The notes beneath the pieces were generated by a model. It searched no databases, was not told the DNA's origin, and saw only the letters and a program-made list of their open reading frames with translations. A stretch of DNA of 64,000 nt, taken from positions 2,572,001 through 2,636,000 of the forward strand of contig JAWQUS010000009.1 in the NCBI GenBank assembly GCA_036365455.1, given 5' to 3'. This stretch comes from Macrosoma leucophasiata. Its lineage: Eukaryota; Arthropoda; Insecta; Lepidoptera; Hedylidae. The position numbers and the translations under genes are program-made. Positions 56,710 to 64,000 of the stretch are shown piece by piece. Every line of letters starts with the position of its first letter. Position 1 is the stretch's first letter.

Positions 56710-59220
56710 AACTACATGTATACATAACGGAAATACGACAATAAATTATAAATAGCGTTGTTTACACAAGCTAGAAAAACACACGCGATTAAGATGTATA
56801 CAGACCAGTGTCAGAGCTCACACGGGCCAGTGTAAAAAGAGCTCGCCCGGTAAAAAATTCCCACGCCACAATAGATCCAATTGCGGTGGCGACGCGACCA
56901 CTGAATAAATAAAACCAGACGGCCAAATTCATTCAACAGATTAAAGACACCAGATGCAAGGGTCGCCAGCTTATCATGATTGCGAAAGCGCTTGCTAACT
57001 GATGATAGAGTCTCTCGAGGACTTCGGCTCGTATGCGTATCGCCATGATAATAAACTTCAAGTGTAATTTACTGGTAATAAAGCGCCAGTCACGGACCTT
57101 GGGCCTAATTCTGTTAACGCGATCAGTCGTAATTGCCATTGAATCACGATTGGATCGTTCCGCTGTCTGAGCCTATGTTAGAGCCGCATGTACCAGGGAT
57201 GTTATACGCATACGCAAAATTCCGGATACATACGTCCTCGAGCTCTGCCACTTGCGCTCTACTACCCGTAAACTACTCTTTAAGTTTATTATCATCGTGA
57301 GGGCGCGTCTATTTATGCATGTTTTACGTTTAAAATTGTCCTTCTGCATTTATTTATGCTGTGACGCGGGCGCACGTCAGCTAGGTTAGGATTTCATACG
57401 CGGGCCGCGTGTGTCATTGACCCGTTAACGCATCGCATTGAGCTAATTATAATTCAGTTCCCTATGCGTTGCGGTCATCTGGCGAACACGTCACGTTTTC
57501 CTACTCTGTAATAAAAAGTTCAAAATATGTAAACTTGGGATTAAAGGCAAGTAAAGCAGGATATTAACATAGGTACGTACCTACTAAATAAATAATGAAA
57601 AAAAAGTCGTATGTATAAAACATTCAAGGTATGAACACTATACAGTATACAGTGAAATGTAAGAAAAACAAGGAAAAGTTGAAATACAAGATTCTAATAT
57701 AGTCGAAACAAAAAAACTACGAGTATCAAGCACTCAAAGGATTAAAATTTCAGCGCTTAGAGAGGCTGCAACGAAAATGTTTTTACAAAAATAATATCCT
57801 AAGTGCTTGACCAAACAATCACTTCAACCACGAAACCCGCAGATTAATGTTTACATTGTGCTAACAGTATTGCAAAATAAATAAAAAACCTTTAACAAAG
57901 GCATTATAAAAACTGTCAAATGCTTATTCGAACAACGTAAAGTATACAAGATCAAGAGATTAGAAACTGCAAATCATAAAGTTACGTTCACACATTGCCA
58001 CGCGGTAAGATGGACAAAATATTGATTCAACAGAAAGATCTACTATAATAGTGGGCATAAACATCGGATTCCCTAAGGTTACCACATTAAGGTACGCTAG
58101 ATAACGTACGGATCCGTTTTTTTGGCAAAAAGCTTTGGGACACAGGAGTAGCAACGTCATCTACGCCGCCAATCTGCTAACGGTACATATACCGGCAACC
58201 GATAGCAGCGATAAAATGTTTAGTAGTACCAATCGAAAAATCAGTTTAGATATAACTCAGTAAAAGTACGTATACAGTTCAGCAAAGATATAATAATATG
58301 TATAGGGTTCCACGCTCACTGCCTAACTCGTAATTCAATGTGAAGGTACAAGCAGCAAAGGACATAATAATATGTTATAATGTCAATCTAATGATAATGA
58401 CCTTGCCCTGCACGTGCGCTCGCCCCAGTGTCGTTCTCCATGCTGCATGTATGCAACGTATGACGTTTGCAAATATTAACATTCTGTCAGGCTATGTGTT
58501 TTGGTACGCACAATGTACGCGAAGGAAACACAAGGATTTCAATTTTGTACGAATATAAAAATAAACGGTTAGTTATGTACATAACACTCCGAAGTTACAA
58601 AATTTAAAGTAATTAGCATTTGTAGGGTGACACAACAGAAGATGCATTCGCATGCGATATAGGAGAGCAAAAACGGTCGCCTATTCATGCGTAACCAAAA
58701 GAAAAAATTTGCTAAAGAAAAATAATTGTGTAATTTTTCAATACATCGTTGTTTGGTGTGCTATATTTTTACTAACGTACATTTTTGCTCATATTCTTCG
58801 TATGTCGGATATGATATGGCGACTTGAGACGTGGCAAAACCATGATTAGCGTAATCACGAGCGACGCCAAGTCGACGGGTAAAAGTGGAAAAGAAACCGC
58901 CACTTCCCACGGTCAAGTTTACTATAGAGAGGTAATGAACTACCACATTGTACCAATTACACGTTTGCATGCTACGATTTACGTCACCAGCCGGGCATCT
59001 TCTATAGTGAGTCCGTTTTTTGATATGACTAAAGTATTAATAAATTAGCAAACTATATTGCTAGAAAGTGATTACTGCAATCTAGGTATGTCTTAAATAT
59101 ATGCTTATAATCTTAATGTAATGAAGATGTTTTATTATCAAGATGATATTATATACCTACCATCTATTCAGAACACAGTAGTATCCAATACTAACTTAAA
59201 GCGACAGACTGAGGATACTC
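56710..59220. other. AT-rich intronic DNA, nothing recognised
   Basis: Short frames on both strands lack splice sites and recognisable motifs. No Klp10A first exon was found. Confidence 0.45.
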
Positions 59221-59224
59221 GTTT

Positions 59225-60150
59225 TTTTTTTAATGTTAAGGTAGTGGCAAACAAGCATGCAGTTCACATTGATATTAAGTTATGACTGCAGTTTATAGAC
59301 ACCCACTTACACAAAGACCAAGGTCAAAATGCAGATGCGTTACCACTCCTGAGGCCAAAGGTGTTATGCCCCTGTGTCGAAAAACACAGGGCCGTAAGAA
59401 AATCGTATTAAAAAAATTGGTAACGTGGTATTAAAAAAATTATACTTCTTAAATTTAAATTACTTACACTTATTTTTATTTTTTTTATTTATTTAAATCG
59501 CTTTTGATACAAACAAATAAAAATGTCTCAAAATTTTATAACCATAGTAACATAAATAAAATAATGATAAACAGAAAAAAGTAGAAAGGAAATAAAATTA
59601 ATACGTTTACATTTGATGAGAGCCCCAAGTCCGTCCCGAAGACAAAACGAACCATTGGACATACAGTGAAGACAGCTGTGTGAAATCCGCTTAAAACTTG
59701 TCACTACATCATTTTGCTAAACCTGTGGAACAAAATCATTTCATAGCTCATTGTTAACTCGACAAGGTATTAGAAAGTCGTGCTTGCGATTTGTTCTGGG
59801 CAATCGTCGACGGGAACGGCAATCGTCTGTGCTAACTATACTAAACGACACTTGGAGAGAACATTCGTAATGACACAGGACTAGTGTAGAACATGTCTCA
59901 ATTGTAGAAATTACCTAATATACTTGCCGTTAAATGGTAGTGTTCAACACTATCGTGTTTCGGTCAGGTGGTAATGTACGGCTCTGTAATTTCCGGCACA
60001 GAGGCATAACACCTAATGCCTCAGGAGTGGCAGCGCATTTGCATTTTGACCTCTGGTCATTGTGTAAGTGTCTATAGGCTGCAGTCATCACTTAACATCA
60101 ATGTGAACTGCACGCTTGTTTGCCACTTTCATTACATAAAAAAAAAAATA
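59225..60150. repeat. Two R3 copies in opposite orientation
   Basis: 59,225-59,395 is reversed and truncated; 59,910-60,145 is forward. AT-rich DNA with no coding signal lies between. Confidence 0.7.
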
Positions 60151-60649
60151 TATGGGAATTAGCAGTTGCATTGCCTGTAGTGGAGATCCGAATCCATTCA
60201 CGTATGGCAATCACTTTTTAGCATAACGTTAAAAGCACATAAAACTGCGGACTTCTCTAAAACTATGCTACTTAATTAACGACAACAAGTGCTTTCTTTT
60301 CTAACGTTCAAGGCTGGCAGCTGGCACCGATCCAAATCTAATTTATGGAGATTTTATCTCGATAGCGATTGATAATGCTTCATCCGATACCGAGTCACGC
60401 TAACACTTCATTTCGAAGGGTTATCATTATCATTGCCATTACTTTACTTATACTAGAAGAATATTCATTGTCCATTTGTTAAAATAGTTATTTCAATATT
60501 TATTTACCCTAAATATTCTTCGATAAGAGCCATTTTCCGTGCCAGCTTTTGGTTACTTTTTCAACTGTTTATCAACCTGTCTGAAGTGGCGGACTGTATT
60601 TGCAGTTAGAAAAGTGTACATTTTCTTTCGGTGACTGCAACTGTATGTA

Positions 60650-60901
60650 CAGTAACCAACAAGAAATAATGCACATCGACCTCAGGAAGAGACGTCGGGT
60701 CATTTCGGATCTGTAGAGCGTTATCTCTTTCGCACCTTACCTATTTGACGTTTGTCGACCATTTTGATCAAGTTTTGACTAATACCGGACTACGGATTCT
60801 TACGTAGGCAGTGTGGACTTGGAGCAGAGATAACGCTCTATAAAGCCAAAACTTGCCGATTGTCACTTTCATCGATGTGCATTATTTCTTGTTGAGCACT
60901 T
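60650..60901. mobile_element. MITE, about 250 bp, Tc1/mariner-like
   Basis: Inverted ends CCAACAAGAAATAATGCACATCGA / TCGATG..GTTG are about 23 bp, nearly perfect, preceded by TA at the left. It is the same family as 24,566-24,987 and the fragment at about 56,430-56,600. Confidence 0.8.
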
Positions 60902-61427
60902 TGGCTTGTCAAGATATAATAAGGAACACAAGCACACGTTATTGTATCTCGTAATTACCGACGAATTACAAGCCGCAGCAAAATTCACAGCTTTCTGAAT
61001 TTTGTTCATAGCGTGCAGAAAAGATGAGTCGACATTCTACCCGACACAAACACAAAGAAAAAAAAAAGCGGCATCAATAATTACATTGCACAAGATAAAA
61101 CATTCAGACCATTATGAAATTTAGCCGACTCGCGCCAGATCACAAAGGTTAGCTCGTGAAATAGCGAACACGGGCCACACGAGTTTCCTGGCCTGGAATG
61201 ATTCAATACCTAATAAGGTTTTATCTAACGAGGCATTTACTTATGAAACAACTGACTATGAGTTCAGATGCCGCTGGGGATGGAAGAGATAACATTTCAT
61301 CCGCTTTCACGTAATTGCTTCAGAGGACGAAGAGTTTTCGCTCACATCTAATATCTATTTAAATAGATTTACTTATCGTCAAAACATTGCGCGATTTGAA
61401 CTAACATACAGTTGTTATCTCATTGAA

Positions 61428-61634
61428 ATGCAGAACACAAGTCGTGATGACGCCCGCGCCGGCACTAAACAGCTACCTTTGGAATTCGTATCTGACGAAT
61501 GTGAATTTAATGTCATTGCCGAAATAAAAATCAGTGATGCAAACGCTGGTAATGTTATACACAATGAAAATCCTTTCGGATATAATTGTGATAATTTTGA
61601 TTATTTACAATTTTGCAAACTCCTTGAGTCATGA
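61428..61634 (+). CDS. Hypothetical small ORF (68 codons)
   Basis: An ATG-started frame MQNTSRDDARAGTKQLPLEF continues with an acidic, Asn-rich part and ends FDYLQFCKLLES. Two AATAAA motifs lie about 160-180 bases downstream. No splice signals, homology or signal peptide are seen. It sits in the intron of Klp10A on the opposite strand, and chance is a strong alternative. Confidence 0.2.
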   Translation: MQNTSRDDARAGTKQLPLEFVSDECEFNVIAEIKISDANAGNVIHNENPFGYNCDNFDYLQFCKLLES

Positions 61635-62544
61635 AAGCGAATCCTGGGAATTATAAAAATTACAATGTCGTTAGAAGAAGCCAGGAAGGTTTTCAGAAAC
61701 ATTAAGCGTGTGTGTAGTGATAAAGAAAATAATCGATGATAATATATGGTTTATTTACTTACTTTAACCCTTTGAAAGTTCTGCCATTTTTAATAAAGAG
61801 TTAATAAAATACTTCTTAAAATATGAAACTGTAAAAAAATGCGTTGTCAAATCATTTTTTTTCTTTTATACAAATCCTTAAGATAATATTCACTTTGAAA
61901 CCATAATTTTTTGATTAATTGTTTTCATGGTATCACAGTAAAAAACACTTAATAAAATCTAAACAATGTTGGATGAGACAGCAAAACTAAAAAATTAAGA
62001 GAGATATAATGATAGAAACAATCGGTTCATTTCAAAGTAAAAGTATCTTAAATAAAGATTATGATCTACTTGCTGGCAAAATAATTTCGCAGTGGCCATG
62101 ACACACATACAAATTGATACGCATGTGCATTATGTAAATCATGTAGTTTTGAGATCTTTATGCTAATAATACTTACAAAACTTTGAATAAATACAAAAAA
62201 AAATGCTCCTTATCTGTAGATTACAGGAAAGCCAAGTCAATGGTTATTAAGTAGGAGAAATCTCTCACCCATAGTAGCCCCCTTTAACCAAAAGACTATC
62301 GGCACAATGACCAACTAATCCACACGGCACAAGGTGAAGATTTGGGAGAGGCAAGTCAATGTAATTTATTATCTCTATCTCTTTCTGCTTTCACGAGATT
62401 CTCATCATACTTAATGGTGATATCGACAATGATTGCGGGCCGTTCGATTCTACTTATCACCTCTATACCAGGCTAGATATTATCCTACTAAATTACTAAC
62501 ACAAAAAATGTGAAAGTTTTTATGTAGGTAGCTTTATTTATAAT

Positions 62545-62818
62545 GTTAGGAAGGTGGCAAACAAGCATGCAGCTCACATTGATGTTAAATGATGTCTGCA
62601 GCCTATAGACATCTACATAAAAATCAGAGGTCAAATGTAGATGCGTTGCCCCCTGAGACCTAAGGTGTCATGTCTCTGTGATAGTTATTACGGGGCTATA
62701 CATTACCATCTAACCGGATCACGATAGTGCCGAATACTATCATTTAGTGGCAGATAGGTTAGGTAATGTGGCGGTGCCTTCGCCCTCGAGCTCCTACACT
62801 TGGAACTCTACCATCTGT
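62545..62818 (-). repeat. R3 copy, full length
   Basis: GGAAGGTGGCAAACAAGCAT through TACACTTGGAACTCTACCAT. Degenerate R3-like pieces follow near 63,000 and 63,500, and a new copy starts at 63,968 and is cut by the window end. Confidence 0.7.
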
Positions 62819-64000
62819 ATAAAATGTACCTACTTACACACACTCTTTATATTTTTTGTACTCTTTTAAAAACAGCTGAACGGTCGATGAAATTTGACAC
62901 AATTAAGTTTACGGGATGAATTAACTTATCAGATACTTTTTATTCCGATGGGATTTCCATTAAAAAAAAGTCAAGGGCAGACGAAAGTTATAGTACTGAT
63001 GGTAGAGCTTCATTGGTGGATATCGAGAGCATAAGCACCATCGAATTACCTTAACTTATCCACCTACTACGTGTCAGTTTTCAGGGGGACGGTGTTCCAG
63101 TTAGGAGAATATGGGTTATAATTAACGTGACCATACGTCCCGTTTTGAACTGGACAGTTCCGTTTACATGCAGCCCGTCCTGGTGTCCCAGGAAAACTTT
63201 TGGAAAGCGACAATGTCCCGTTATCAGTTATTTCAGCAAAAATGTGTATAGAAAACTAGCGCACCCGACTGAAGCTTTAGTAATCCTGTAAACGTCAATA
63301 CGAAATTTTAATATTTTTTTAATAATTTACAATAATTTGAAAAGCAATCGATAACGATACCTAAGATACTTAAAGAAGGGCGTTCGTAAGTAGATAAGCC
63401 TCTTCCCCCCTGGTTCCATGAAAGTTAATTTTGAGAATGTCCTGTTTTGAGTGACAATAAAAATGGTCACGTTAGTTATAATGTACAGCTCTGTTACTTG
63501 CAGTATAGTGGAAACAGCTAAGACTATAGTGGCAACGCATCCATATTATTGCATACTGCAGTTCACTTACCATCAACAGTTTGTATCTAATAGTAGGAGT
63601 AATTAAATTATAAAATAAAATCTAATTTTTAAGTTCCTAATTGAAGGTTTATTAATGGGAAATTAAAGTACATAAAAGAAAGCAAAAGTTACAATAAAAT
63701 GAAGACAAGATAACGTGTTTCCAGAATTGCACGCACCGCTGATAAGAATCTCCGAACGTTATCAAGGTCAACTGTACATGACTCACATCGGAATACCTCC
63801 GACTTGCATGCAGTCGTTCCATATTCAACGCGAACCTTGTCCACACACGTACCAAAAATAGGCTTACAGGAACAGAGCTTGTGAAGGCCCATTTCGTTTT
63901 ACTGTCTCCTTGACTATTGCAACTAGAATTACGTTCAAGGCTTCAAGGTAAGAAAGAGAAAATATTTTTTTTTTTTTTTTTTTTTATGTAATGGAAGTGG

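Noticed and set aside
63652..63892. Minus-strand frames near the right edge as the missing first Klp10A exon
   Set aside because: No match to the expected N-terminal start and no phase-1 donor after a DG-type codon.

Overview
The window looks like insect genomic DNA, most likely from a moth or butterfly. It is AT-rich and gene-poor, and carries many short interspersed elements of types familiar from Lepidoptera. These include tRNA-headed SINEs, retroelement tails with the GTTGCCCGCGGCTTCGCCCG motif, and several small inverted-repeat DNA elements. It is not bacterial: coding sequence is split into short GC-rich exons with GT-AG borders, and no operons or ribosome binding sites are present.

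One gene dominates. It is a kinesin-13 microtubule depolymerase (orthologue of Drosophila Klp10A and vertebrate KIF2A/B/C) on the minus strand. Its exons run from the N-terminal domain at 47.7 kb, through a linker, the neck (12.3-12.5 kb) and the whole motor (11.8-4.5 kb), to a C-terminal coiled-coil exon ending at 3,156. Splice sites and phases can be followed by eye and join into about 730 codons. The first coding exon (before the DGRIH motif) lies beyond the right edge. The final tail exon was not identified and probably lies beyond the left edge. Several short exons or alternative starts (30.7, 19.7 and 16.1 kb) all end in phase 1 and can feed the same exon at 15,461, which suggests alternative promoters or N-termini.

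The most unusual feature is a set of minisatellites tied to the 5' splice sites of this gene. A 70/74-bp array (1.53-3.21 kb) is built from the last part of the C-terminal exon plus its splice donor, giving 23 donor copies. A 31-bp array (7.91-8.43 kb) is built the same way from the switch-II exon, giving 17 donor copies. Two further short arrays (10 bp at 5.84-5.91 kb, 8 bp near 8.87 kb) begin a few bases after other donors of the same gene.

The rest is intronic DNA filled with mobile elements. It includes a decayed hAT element (39.8-41.5 kb) with a complete tRNA-Leu(AAG) gene inside it, a 2.4-kb inverted-repeat element with an 8-bp target duplication (33.1-35.5 kb), small inverted-repeat elements at 14.7, 24.6, 25.9, 47.1, 47.3 and 60.7 kb, and many copies of at least five short retroposon families. 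Perfect short-loop hairpins occur at 9.4, 23.4, 30.3, 37.4 and 51.7 kb. A plus-strand reading frame at about 53.8-54.2 kb followed by AATAAA looks like the last exon of another gene, or a retrocopy, nested in the first visible Klp10A intron.
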